19,392 nucleotides of DNA from the NCBI GenBank assembly GCA_965365465.1, contig CBDUBU010000040.1, positions 1 through 19,392 on the forward strand, in the 5' to 3' direction. Below the pieces are notes generated by a model. That model was not told the DNA's origin. It was given only the letters and a program-made list of their open reading frames with translations, and did not search any database. This document shows, one piece after another, positions 1 to 7,590 of this stretch (position 1 is its first letter; every line of letters starts with the position of its first letter). A program made the position numbers and the translations under genes. Source of the DNA: CBDUBU01 sp965365465. Lineage in GTDB: Bacteria; Bacteroidota; Rhodothermia; Rhodothermales; DASSAV01.

Positions 1-792
1 GCCCTGAAAGGGGAAGAAAAGGCGGGCGCCGCGCCCGGCCCGACGGCGCTCGTGCCCGCGCTCGGAGCCGCCCTACGGGTGGTCGGCGGCTCCGAGCGGC
101 AGAAACGTTTCGAGGAGGTAAACCTGCTTCCCCGGAAGTTCTTGCGGCGGCGCATCGTGTTGCCCTTCTCCTGGACTAACCTGGCTGTGATCGTCCTGCT
201 CTTTTTTACAGCCTTCTTTTTCACGGCCCGGTACATCGTTACCGCCAACAAGATCGCTGATGTCCGCGAAGAGCTTCGGCGGCAACCGCCGGAACTGGCT
301 GAGACGGATGCCCGCACCCTCCAGGCTCGCATCGACAGCCTCCAGAATGTATATCAGGGCTATACACGCGCTCTGGATGTGCTGGATACGCTGCTCGTCG
401 GCAGCGACCAGTGGAGTCGCGGGCTGGAGCGTGTTTCCCGCGAGGCGGCAGCCGTCCGGGAAGTCTGGATAGAAAAATGGCAACCCTCCGGCTCGCACGT
501 TGAGATCACGGGAAATGCGACTTCGCGCGACAGGGTTGTAGCGCTGGCTGCAAGGCTGGACGGCGACCTGGAATCCCTGGTTTTCTCTGAAATCCGGGAG
601 CAAGACGTGTATGCCTTTACCATGGAGTTTGTGTTGCCGCGCCAGCTTCCCGAAGCTGCCCTGTATCTCCGCGAAAAAGCTGCGGAGGAAATGCAGGCCG
701 GCGGCGAACAAATGATACTGGACCCCATGCCGGTTGCGGCGACTGCAGCGGCTCAAGTCCCTGCCCCTGCGGCCGTGCAGCGCAACCAGTAA
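1..792 (+). CDS. pilN: PilM-PilN-like fusion, inner-membrane pilus/secretion assembly protein (5' end outside window)
   Basis: The reading frame is open to the left edge, so the gene starts upstream. A GTG at 52 is the first possible start inside the window, but I do not think it is the real one. The residues before NLLP (codons 121-132) include ALVPALGAALRVVG, which resembles the C-terminal end of actin-like PilM proteins. From NLLP onward it is a classic PilN: a basic stretch, one membrane helix (about nt 178-231), a helical coiled-coil-prone segment, then the periplasmic alpha/beta domain with a VWIEKW strand and an ITGNATSRDRV segment. PilN binds PilM in the cytoplasm through the NLLP peptide and PilO in the periplasm, in type IV pili and related T2SS (GspL). 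It ends 49 nt before the PilO-like gene, which supports an operon. An Ala/Pro-rich tail closes the protein. The PilN call is strong. The PilM fusion rests on a short visible stretch. Confidence 0.8.
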   Translation, partial: ALKGEEKAGAAPGPTALVPALGAALRVVGGSERQKRFEEVNLLPRKFLRRRIVLPFSWTNLAVIVLLFFTAFFFTARYIVTANKIADVREELRRQPPELAETDARTLQARIDSLQNVYQGYTRALDVLDTLLVGSDQWSRGLERVSREAAAVREVWIEKWQPSGSHVEITGNATSRDRVVALAARLDGDLESLVFSEIREQDVYAFTMEFVLPRQLPEAALYLREKAAEEMQAGGEQMILDPMPVAATAAAQVPAPAAVQRNQ

Positions 793-841
793 AGAACCCG
801 GTCCCCAACCATTCACGGAAAACCGAATCTGGTCCACGCAG

Positions 842-1795
842 ATGTTGAACATAGGAAATAACCTGATCGTGCTCATTGTGTGCTGGGTGCTGACTACCTC
901 CGCCGGCATTTACATGACGTTCATCCGCCAACCGGAAGAACTGAAGCTCATAGAAAAGGCCGAGGAGGTAGCCCGGCTCAAGCAAACAGAGGTTTCTTCG
1001 CTCCTGGCCGAGGCGTCTGCGTCGGAAGACATGGCTGCCAGTGCGGTCAGCCGCTGGAACGCCCGCTATAAATTGCTGCCGGAAAACCTGACAAGTCCGG
1101 ACGTGATCGGCTACCTGAACAGCCTGACGCAGGAGGGCTTTGAGAACTTCGATGTTTCATTCGACGGCGTCCAGCAGACTGCCGACTATCGCTCCAGCAC
1201 TTTTCAGGTAAAGGGGCGCGCCTACTACGGAAACCTCTACCGCTTAATCTGGAAACTCGAAAACGGACGCCGGCTCTTCCGCGTGCGAGACCTGTATCTG
1301 GAGCACGTCGATCTCATCGACAGGGACAAGGAGGCAGATGCCGACCGGATGCAGGTGCTGGTTTCGTTTACGATGCTGATTGATGCCTACTACGGAGGGA
1401 CGGAGGGGATCAGCGCCCCGGATCTGGCTAGCGATATGCCTCCCGTTCCCGGGCATGTGCTCCCTGCGGAGAATCCGGCTATCAATCCATTCTTCCCGGT
1501 TATCCTGTCGCAACTGCCGCCGAACACGCACAAACTCATCGACCTGGAGGAGGCGGCGCTGGTAGCCATCCTCGGCGACAAGGCTGTATTCCTGGATAAG
1601 GAAGGCTACCGAAAGGTAGGCGCCGGAGATGATGTGTATCTGGGCCGGATCGTGTCGGTCAATCCCGCCGAGGGTCGCGTCGTGGCGCAGCGCAACCAGG
1701 GAGGCATCATCGATGAAATCGAAATCAAACTCAATACCGGTGAACCGTTCCGGCAGGCGCAAGGCCCTGTACGGCTCGCTCCGAGCGCCGAATAA
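842..1795 (+). CDS. pilO: PilO-PilP-like fusion protein of the pilus/secretion alignment complex
   Basis: 317 aa from the ATG at 842. The frame stays open back into the end of the preceding gene, but 842 places the membrane helix at residues 5-27, as expected for PilO. Residues ~31-65 form a charged helical segment. Residues ~80-185 match the PilO periplasmic fold, including a FQVKGRAYYGNLYRLIWKLE segment of the family's 'G-x-Y-x-x-L' type. A Pro-rich linker follows, then NPFFPVI (~215-221), similar to the 'DPF-P' segment that opens PilP. Residues ~231-290 look like the PilP/GspC homology beta-domain (LVAILGDKAVFL, VYLGRIVSVNP). In most systems PilO and PilP are separate proteins and PilP is a lipoprotein that contacts PilQ. 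Here the inner-membrane PilO part would carry the PilP domain to the secretin encoded next, 82 nt downstream. The PilO part is well supported and the PilP part moderately. Confidence 0.75.
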   Translation: MLNIGNNLIVLIVCWVLTTSAGIYMTFIRQPEELKLIEKAEEVARLKQTEVSSLLAEASASEDMAASAVSRWNARYKLLPENLTSPDVIGYLNSLTQEGFENFDVSFDGVQQTADYRSSTFQVKGRAYYGNLYRLIWKLENGRRLFRVRDLYLEHVDLIDRDKEADADRMQVLVSFTMLIDAYYGGTEGISAPDLASDMPPVPGHVLPAENPAINPFFPVILSQLPPNTHKLIDLEEAALVAILGDKAVFLDKEGYRKVGAGDDVYLGRIVSVNPAEGRVVAQRNQGGIIDEIEIKLNTGEPFRQAQGPVRLAPSAE

Positions 1796-1877
1796 AAATG
1801 CGCCGCCTGTTCTGCGTATGGACTGTGCCCGGCAGTCAGGCGATGCTCTCTAACGAAAAACGTTTGCCTTACAACCA

Positions 1878-3236
1878 ATGAAACGAAACACCGCAGTACC
1901 CCGCCTGAACGGGTCCGGACTGGCCCTTGTGGTTCTCGCGCTGCTTCTCAGCCTTCCGGTCGGGGTGCAGGCGCAGGATAGCCCTCCACAACGCATGATC
2001 CGCACCTACATACCGCCGGATCAACTGGTGTCCTTCTTGCCGTCTACGCCCTTTGATCAGTTCGTCGCTTTTCTCAACCCGATTTTTGAACGGGTTACGG
2101 GCAAACAGATCGTCGATCCGGAGTCTCATTCCGACCCCATCGGCATCTCGATATCCGGTATGCATTTCTACGATGCGTTTGAACTGGTGCTCGACTACAA
2201 CGTCCTGTCTTACCGCGAAACCGACAAGTTCTTTATCGTCGAGCCTGCTGTAGAACCGGAGGTTGCTGTAGCCGCTGCCGGTGAAGTCCCTACCGTGGCG
2301 ACGCAAGGCGCGGCGAAGTCAGGTTCCATTCCCGCTACGCTCGGCTCGCGAGAGATTCAGATCAACGCCGTCCTTTTCGACCTGAATCTTACCAAAGCCC
2401 GCGACCTCGGCATTGACTGGAATGTGTTCTTCGGCCCGAATACTTCTTCGGGAGGACAAAACGGCGGCAATTCGGGAGACGATGAACTCAGGCCGCGTTT
2501 CTTCCTGAAGACCGACAAGATCTTCGGAAACCTGGATGACTATATCGTTGCCCCTGATGTCATCGAGTTTTCCAAGCTGACTCAGCTTTTCCGCCTGCTG
2601 GAGAACGAGGGCGTCGGGGAGACGATCGCCAACCCACAGGTAACCGTGCAAAGCGGTGAAAAAGGCAGCATCCAGATAGGCACCGACATTCCGTTCAACA
2701 CCCGAGACTTTTCAGGAAACACGATCACGCAGTTTCTGAAGACCGGGATCATCGTTGATGTGACGCCCACCATGCTCGCGGGACCTATCGCCGATACAGT
2801 AGGCTCGCCGCTGCTCGACTTTATTCACCTGGATGTGGTGGTCGAAAAATCCACCAGTCAGCCGACCCTGGCCGGCCCGGTCGTCAACCGTAACACCGCG
2901 AACACACAGGTGCTCCTGCTCGACGGCGAGCAGACCGTCATCGGCGGCTTGTATTCGACGGACGAACTGCGGACGCGCCGGGGCATTCCGGTGCTGAAGG
3001 ATTTGCCCGGTTGGTTCTTCGGGCTTCGTTACCTCTTCGGCTACGAGCAGATGACCGTTACGCAGAAAGAACTCCTGATCGTGTTGCAAGCCCGTGCGTT
3101 GGACCCGCTTCACGTGCGTGCGCAGCGTCCGTTTGAGGAGAACTTCCTGGAGCGTCATCGTGACCAGGTAGAGCAAACCTTGCAACGAGTGGACAAGAAC
3201 CTCAAACCGGACTTCCCGCCGCGCACCGGGGAATAG
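1878..3236 (+). CDS. pilQ: Short secretin, PilQ/GspD-type outer-membrane channel
   Basis: 452 aa. An N-terminal signal peptide (hydrophobic residues ~13-29, cleavage near VQAQD at 31-34) sends it to the periplasm. Residues ~55-122 form one N0/STN-like domain with ISISGMHFYDAFELVL. A low-complexity Ala/Val linker (~124-150) follows. The secretin beta-domain runs ~157-405: REIQINAVLFDLNL, GVGETIANPQVTV, GQ-type lip region, and the family signature TVIGGLYSTDELRTRRGIPVLKDLPGWFFG near 353-382. A charged helical tail (~408-452) could be an S-domain-like pilotin contact. Typical PilQ proteins are considerably longer, with AMIN domains and an N1 domain, so this is a minimal form. Secretins form the large outer-membrane pore through which a pilus or secreted substrate passes. 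There is no Shine-Dalgarno before the ATG. It closes the pil-like operon and is followed by a hairpin at 3272-3315. Confidence 0.9.
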   Translation: MKRNTAVPRLNGSGLALVVLALLLSLPVGVQAQDSPPQRMIRTYIPPDQLVSFLPSTPFDQFVAFLNPIFERVTGKQIVDPESHSDPIGISISGMHFYDAFELVLDYNVLSYRETDKFFIVEPAVEPEVAVAAAGEVPTVATQGAAKSGSIPATLGSREIQINAVLFDLNLTKARDLGIDWNVFFGPNTSSGGQNGGNSGDDELRPRFFLKTDKIFGNLDDYIVAPDVIEFSKLTQLFRLLENEGVGETIANPQVTVQSGEKGSIQIGTDIPFNTRDFSGNTITQFLKTGIIVDVTPTMLAGPIADTVGSPLLDFIHLDVVVEKSTSQPTLAGPVVNRNTANTQVLLLDGEQTVIGGLYSTDELRTRRGIPVLKDLPGWFFGLRYLFGYEQMTVTQKELLIVLQARALDPLHVRAQRPFEENFLERHRDQVEQTLQRVDKNLKPDFPPRTGE

Positions 3237-3271
3237 GACGGCTTTTCTGAAAACGGCAAACGTTTCACCGG

Positions 3272-3315
3272 CAGATCACGTCCGGCAGGAGGCTTCTCTT
3301 TGCGGACGTGATCTG
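3272..3315 (+). terminator. Hairpin at the end of the pil-like operon
   Basis: Positions 3272-3284 (CAGATCACGTCCG) and 3303-3315 are perfect reverse complements: a 13-bp stem with an 18-nt loop. The following bases (TCTGTTTATA) are T-rich but are not a clean T-run. It lies 36 nt after the secretin stop and before the 3' end of a convergent gene, so it may act for both strands. The placement supports a transcription terminator or an mRNA 3'-end stabiliser. The long loop makes a classic fast-folding intrinsic terminator less certain. Confidence 0.65.
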
Positions 3316-3396
3316 TCTGTTTATACGAAGTCGCCCGATGCGTCAAGCGCGTATCGCCCTGGCGGCAGGGATAGATGGCTTGCAGAGCCTTCTGCC

Positions 3397-4149
3397 TCAA
3401 TCCACGGGCGACGCCTCCGCCGCTTCCCCGGAGAACCAGGGCTGCGACCGGTAGAGCAGCCGGTGATTGTAACGTCGGGCGCCGCTGTTGCAGGGCGCGT
3501 CGTAACGGTGGTTCAGCGTCCATTCGGCAAGAGATTCCAGCAGGCGGTTATAGCTGCGCTGCATTCGAAGCTGGAGTACAGCTTGCAGCAGTTCAGTAAG
3601 CGCAATACCCGAAGCCGGAATGAGCAGGAGAAGACCGGCGAACCCTTCGTAAGCACCTGAACGAAAAAAGGCGGCTCCCACGATCGCCAGTGCAAGCAGC
3701 AGATCTGTGTTCAGCGGCGAGGGCAGCATACTCCTGAATGCCCGGCGTAAATGCGATTCCACGCGGCGCGTCTTTTCTGCATCACCGAGCAAAAGCGGAA
3801 CTGGCTGGTTTTGAACGTCCCGGAGCGCCTGGAGGGTCAGGCTGGCCGACCAGAGATGCCCGCGTTGTTGCACGCATTGGCATAGGCGCTCCCGATCCAT
3901 GTCCTGACGCACAAACTGGTATTCGAGTCGCAGTTGCTGCCGGGCCTGCGTCGTACACTGGCGCATAAAGACTTTGCGACTGACATAAAACGTCGCGAGC
4001 AGGAAAAGCAGGATCGCCCTTCCGGTAGACAGGGATACGTAGACCAGCGAAACCGGAAGTACAAGCGCTCCCATTGCGCCGGCCGCAGCCATCCAGCGCA
4101 GAAACAGCCAGTTTCGGGCAAATCGTTTGATTGAATCGGTTACCAGCAT
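3397..4149 (-). CDS. Four-helix integral membrane protein of unknown function
   Basis: 250 aa from the ATG at 4149. The frame is open further upstream, but that extension is Cys/Arg-rich and unlike a protein start. I do not recognise the family. There are two hydrophobic segments near the N-terminus (~18-40 and ~45-57), then a long soluble Arg/Gln-rich region (~58-145) that is probably cytoplasmic by the positive-inside rule. A second pair of helices follows (~149-167 and ~170-194), then a basic soluble tail that ends with a Glu/Ala-rich stretch. The 2+2 helix arrangement with a charged middle domain resembles small membrane scaffold or sensor-like proteins, but no catalytic motif is visible. 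It is divergent from the M28-like gene, with a 188-bp shared upstream region, and convergent with the secretin gene. It is likely a real gene because of its length and clear helix pattern. The function is unknown. Confidence 0.7.
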   Translation of the reverse strand: MLVTDSIKRFARNWLFLRWMAAAGAMGALVLPVSLVYVSLSTGRAILLFLLATFYVSRKVFMRQCTTQARQQLRLEYQFVRQDMDRERLCQCVQQRGHLWSASLTLQALRDVQNQPVPLLLGDAEKTRRVESHLRRAFRSMLPSPLNTDLLLALAIVGAAFFRSGAYEGFAGLLLLIPASGIALTELLQAVLQLRMQRSYNRLLESLAEWTLNHRYDAPCNSGARRYNHRLLYRSQPWFSGEAAEASPVD

Positions 4150-4253
4150 CGGCAGGGCAGGAGAGAAGCAGCATACAACGTTGGAAAAGACGGACCTTCC
4201 TTCAGGCCGTTCCCCGTCCCGGCTGCAAGATAATGATCTGCGCTGCTTTTTCA

Positions 4254-4278
4254 CCGGAAACAAAACGAAGGTTTCCGG
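4254..4278. promoter_or_regulatory. Inverted repeat in the divergent upstream region
   Basis: CCGGAAAC (4254-4261) and GTTTCCGG (4271-4278) are a perfect 8-bp inverted repeat separated by 9 nt (centres 17 nt apart). It lies between the starts of two divergent genes (4149 on minus, 4338 on plus). That position fits an operator for a dimeric regulator, or a hairpin in the 5' leader of the plus-strand gene. No convincing -35/-10 pair could be matched to it. Confidence 0.35.
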
Positions 4279-4337
4279 GATACAGCAGGCAGCGCCAACT
4301 CGTTTGCCCCCTGCCTCCTCCCGATCTTGGCCCCTAC

Positions 4338-5741
4338 GTGTTAACACAACGCTTCACTGACAGACTGCTGCTTTTCCTGACTCTCCTGGCGCCGGCGTGG
4401 GCAGGCTGTGCAGCATTTACTGTTCCTGAAGCGCCGCCCCGGCCTACGCCGGCGCAACCGGTCTGGCTTCAGCCTGAACTGGAGCAGCACCTTCGCTTCT
4501 TCAACGGGGGTGAGGACGGACGGCTCACAGGAACGCAGGGCTACGCCCGGATCGCGGCGTATGTGGCCGCGCGTCTGACGGAATTCGGGCTTCAACCCGC
4601 GCTCGACGGGGAGTTTCGCGTGGTCTATAAAACCCCCCTTAATCATATTCTGACCGGGGCGCTGGCTACGATGGGAGCGGACACGACGGTCTTTGTTCCG
4701 GGCCTGGATTTTATCCCGGATGGGCGAAGCGATTCCGGGTCGGTCCTTGTGAACGAAGTCGTGGCGGTAGGAGCGGACTTCTTCGCAGATTCCACCGCCA
4801 TAGCCTGGCCCTCAGGCCGGGGGGTGCTGCTTGCGCCGGAATATGCGACGCCCGGGCACTTGCATCGCCTGCGCGAAGCCGGCGTCTCCGCTGTCTTTGT
4901 TCCGGGTAGCCTGACAGCCGTACAGGCAGCGCATCCAATCCAGGGAATGCTTGTGTTCCGGCTAACGCCGGAGGCGGCTGCTCAAATAACAGGGCTGCCT
5001 GTGCAAACGCTGTCTGCGCAGTATACAGGGCGCGTTTACGTTCTCCCTCGCCCGTTGCGGCCTCGTGTCGCAGCGGACTACCAGGCGCAGGCCGGGGCTA
5101 TTAACATGCTCGGTTACGTCCCCGGCGGGAATCCGGCCTGGAGCGATGAACTGGTAATCGTCTGTGCTGATCTGGATGCCGCGACACGATTTGCCGGGTT
5201 GCGCGCCCTGGATTTCGACCATTTCGGAATCGGGGCTGCAGCTCTGCTCGAAGCGGCCCGCAACTATGCGTATTTTGCACGCTACGCGCCCTTGCCGGAT
5301 CGGACCATGCTGTTTGCTTTCTGGTCGGGAGCGCGTTCAGGCAACCTGGGACTCCACGCTTATCTGAAACAACCCCTCTGGCCGCTCGATAAGACACGCG
5401 CCCTCGTGTATGTGGGCCTTTCCGACGAAGAAGCGCCCGCAGTGCGCGCCCTGCTCGACGCTCACGGCATTCCATTGTATATCGCGCCCCCGCCGGAGAA
5501 GCCGCTCTTTGCCCGCCGCGCTGTGCTGTTTCCGGATCTTTCGGTGCGCAGGCGCCCACAGGATCGTGCTTTGAAACCGGAAGCACCGGACCTCGACCTG
5601 ATTTACGACGCTGCGGTGCAGGCTTCCACCGCCATAGCCGGAGAAGCGCATGAAATGTTTCTCCCGCTCGTAGTAACTCCGGTTCCGATTTTTCCGTTTG
5701 TGCAGGATACTGTGTATGTTCCTGCCGGAATCACACCGTAG
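4338..5741 (+). CDS. Exported M28-peptidase-like protein lacking the expected zinc ligands (probable pseudo-enzyme)
   Basis: 467 aa from a GTG at 4338. This start puts a hydrophobic signal (residues ~9-22) before AWAGC (Cys24), a possible but non-ideal lipobox. The frame is open upstream but overlaps the divergent gene. Residues ~62-87 (RLTGTQGYARIAAYVAARL then EFGLQP) are the usual N-terminal signature of M28 aminopeptidases. The catalytic region aligns by its framework but not by its residues. The usual H-x-D (first zinc His) reads VCADLDA (~273-281), with Ala in place of His. The usual 'DDN-SG...LLE-AR' reads DFDHFGIGAAALLEAAR (~292-308). The Glu-Glu segment 'GEE-GL-GS-AY' reads GARSGNLGLHAYL (~331-343). 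An insertion between the N-terminal part and the core may be a PA-like domain. I infer that the fold is kept and hydrolysis lost, giving a binding role in the periplasm or outer envelope. M28-like fold: fairly sure. Inactivity: inferred by eye alignment. Confidence 0.7.
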   Translation: MLTQRFTDRLLLFLTLLAPAWAGCAAFTVPEAPPRPTPAQPVWLQPELEQHLRFFNGGEDGRLTGTQGYARIAAYVAARLTEFGLQPALDGEFRVVYKTPLNHILTGALATMGADTTVFVPGLDFIPDGRSDSGSVLVNEVVAVGADFFADSTAIAWPSGRGVLLAPEYATPGHLHRLREAGVSAVFVPGSLTAVQAAHPIQGMLVFRLTPEAAAQITGLPVQTLSAQYTGRVYVLPRPLRPRVAADYQAQAGAINMLGYVPGGNPAWSDELVIVCADLDAATRFAGLRALDFDHFGIGAAALLEAARNYAYFARYAPLPDRTMLFAFWSGARSGNLGLHAYLKQPLWPLDKTRALVYVGLSDEEAPAVRALLDAHGIPLYIAPPPEKPLFARRAVLFPDLSVRRRPQDRALKPEAPDLDLIYDAAVQASTAIAGEAHEMFLPLVVTPVPIFPFVQDTVYVPAGITP

Positions 5742-5815
5742 CGTTCCGGCAACGGTGTTGCCCTACTCGCTGTCAACCGTTCATCTCTTGTCCGCACCAA
5801 ACGTTCCCCCAAACC

Positions 5816-6601
5816 ATGCTTCCCGCCTGGCTTACCGACACCATTACGACAGACCTGGACCGTGCGCTTCATTACACCTTGTTATGGGGTCTGGAAGGCG
5901 TGGAGTTGCGTCTGGTAGGAAGCAGCGGGAACCGCGTTCCGTTCGTCAATGAATCGAAGTTGAAGCGCCGTCTTGCTGAAAGTGAGATCCCTCCGGTGGC
6001 TATTGTGCCGGGCTGCTTTGAAGGACCGGCGATCGAGCGGGCATCCTGGCTCAATGAAATCGCCGTGTTCGACGAGACCCTGCAATTCTGCAACCGGATC
6101 GGGTGTTCGCGGGTGGTCGTCTCGGGTTTCTCATCGGTGGAGGAGGCGTCGCCGGATGGGGCGGCGGAGGCGCTGCGCCGCGCTGGAAAGCTGGCCGAAA
6201 AGCGTGGAGTAACCCTCGCCGTAGTGAACGAGCACGGCATGGCAAGGTCTACGGGCATGGCGCTCGCCGATCTGCTCGATGCCGTCGATCACCCATCCGT
6301 GCGGGCTGCCTGGAGTCCGGTGGATGCCTTGCAGAGCGGCGAAAATCCTGAAGCGGGTCTGCGGGCGCTGGAATCGCGCATCGAGATCGTTCGCTGCAAG
6401 GACGGAAAGCTAGAGGGCGAATTCTGGCAAACGATGCCGATCGGGGAGGGCAGCGTGGACTGGAAGCAGCAGATTCGTATGCTCCACGCATCCGGTTTCA
6501 ACGGCCCGCTGAGCCTGGAGATTTTGCTGGAGCCTCGCCCCAAACACGGTCTGCGAGACGCAACGACGCTGATTCAACTCATTCGCACGGCTGCTGCGTG
6601 A
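5816..6601 (+). CDS. Sugar phosphate isomerase/epimerase-like TIM-barrel protein (AP endonuclease 2 / xylose isomerase-like fold)
   Basis: 261 aa, the usual size for this superfamily. It carries successive beta-strand ends of the barrel: GLEGVELRL (~25-33), PPVAIVPG (~59-66), SRVVVSGF (~98-105), VTLAVVNEHG (~132-141), RAAWSPVDA (~163-171), IEIVRCKDG (~189-197) and GPLSLEIL (~230-237). The likely metal ligands of the family would be Glu139 (in NEHG), Asp170 and Glu235 (in SLEI). The usual His of the 'H-x-K-D' strand is replaced by Cys in RCKDG. Members isomerise or epimerise sugars (inositol, hydroxypyruvate, tagatose and similar), and the substrate cannot be told from the sequence. It starts at ATG 5816 with no Shine-Dalgarno, 74 nt after the M28-like gene. 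No partner sugar gene is adjacent. Confidence 0.75.
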   Translation: MLPAWLTDTITTDLDRALHYTLLWGLEGVELRLVGSSGNRVPFVNESKLKRRLAESEIPPVAIVPGCFEGPAIERASWLNEIAVFDETLQFCNRIGCSRVVVSGFSSVEEASPDGAAEALRRAGKLAEKRGVTLAVVNEHGMARSTGMALADLLDAVDHPSVRAAWSPVDALQSGENPEAGLRALESRIEIVRCKDGKLEGEFWQTMPIGEGSVDWKQQIRMLHASGFNGPLSLEILLEPRPKHGLRDATTLIQLIRTAAA

Positions 6602-6730
6602 AGGGGGAAAGGTGAACGCGCCTGTCTTGAAACGTCAGGGACTTCGCCGGAACGGCCCCGAACGAACCTTCTGGTTTGTCACGGGGTATTCCGGTATACT
6701 ACGGCGTAAAAAAAGCGTCTATCCATTGGA

Positions 6731-7585
6731 ATGTCTGAAACAGTAGAGGAAATCGCATCACCTTCGGCTCCGGCAGGATTGGATCGCTTGGCGCCGGGAA
6801 GCCCCAACGTGACGGTGGGCAGCCGGCTGCTGTTTGTCTGGTTCTGCGTCTGGGCTTTGCTGGTGACGATACCGATCAGCATCATTCAAACCATCACACA
6901 CCGGTTCAATCCGACAGCAGGCAACTTCAAAAAATGGTGCCGCGTGTGGGGTGGGAGCATTCTGAAAGGCATCGGCGTTCGGGTGCAACTGGAGGACCGG
7001 GCCGGGCTGGACCCCACCCGTCCATACATTTTTATTACGAACCACCAGAACCTGCTCGATATCCTGGCGCTCGGCGCGGCCCTGCCTTATCCTTTTGGTT
7101 TTGTCGCCAAACAGGAACTGCGGCAGATTCCTTTTCTCGGATTTGCCATCGGCAATTCCGCCTCCATTTTCATTGACCGGAGCGATCCGCGCAAGTCGAT
7201 TGAAAGCCTGCGCCGGGCTGGAGAACGCATTCGCAACGGCAATTCCGTCCTGCTTTTTGCAGAAGGACACCGCTCCTACGCGCCCGTCGTTTATCCCTTC
7301 AAGAAAGGAGCCTTTGCGCTCGCGCTGGAAGCAGGGGCGCCGATTGCGCCGATAACGATCCTGGATGCCTACCGCCTGATGGATGAACGGCGGAAGGTCC
7401 TCCGGCGCGGGACGATCCACATCGTGGTCGGCGAACCGATCTCGCTGGAAGGCCTGCGCCGCCGCGACATCCCGGCTTTTATGGAGACAGTGCGGGCGCG
7501 TGTGGCTGCCGAACTGGTCAGCGCGAAGGAAGCGGATCTCGAGACGGTGTATCCGCAACATGCGTCAGGTATGGCCGAGGAATAA
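6731..7585 (+). CDS. plsC: 1-acyl-sn-glycerol-3-phosphate acyltransferase (PlsC family)
   Basis: 284 aa. It transfers an acyl chain to lysophosphatidic acid to make phosphatidic acid, at the cytoplasmic membrane. A membrane helix lies at ~33-53. Motif I is NHQNLLD (His105 and Asp110, the H-x4-D catalytic pair). Motif II is in the FIDRSDPRKS region (~147-155). Motif III reads FAEGHRS (~176-182) where FPEGTRS is most common, so Pro and Thr are replaced by Ala and His. Motif IV is APIAPITI (~203-210). The N-terminus of about 30 residues before the helix is longer than in short PlsC proteins. It begins a tight run: only 5 nt separate it from the next gene, so co-translation is likely. Confidence 0.88.
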   Translation: MSETVEEIASPSAPAGLDRLAPGSPNVTVGSRLLFVWFCVWALLVTIPISIIQTITHRFNPTAGNFKKWCRVWGGSILKGIGVRVQLEDRAGLDPTRPYIFITNHQNLLDILALGAALPYPFGFVAKQELRQIPFLGFAIGNSASIFIDRSDPRKSIESLRRAGERIRNGNSVLLFAEGHRSYAPVVYPFKKGAFALALEAGAPIAPITILDAYRLMDERRKVLRRGTIHIVVGEPISLEGLRRRDIPAFMETVRARVAAELVSAKEADLETVYPQHASGMAEE

Positions 7586-7590
7586 AAGCT

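Noticed and set aside
73..909. Long minus-strand open frame opposite the pilN-like gene
   Set aside because: It is antisense to a well-recognised gene, has shadow-type composition and no domain. GC-rich DNA commonly leaves such frames open.
5748..5762. GGCAAC-GGT-GTTGCC hairpin after the M28-like gene
   Set aside because: It has only a 6-bp stem with a 3-nt loop and no T-run, which is not enough for a terminator call.
6695..6700. TATACT as a -10 box for the plsC run
   Set aside because: The nearest TTGTCA is only 13 nt upstream, which is too close for a standard promoter.
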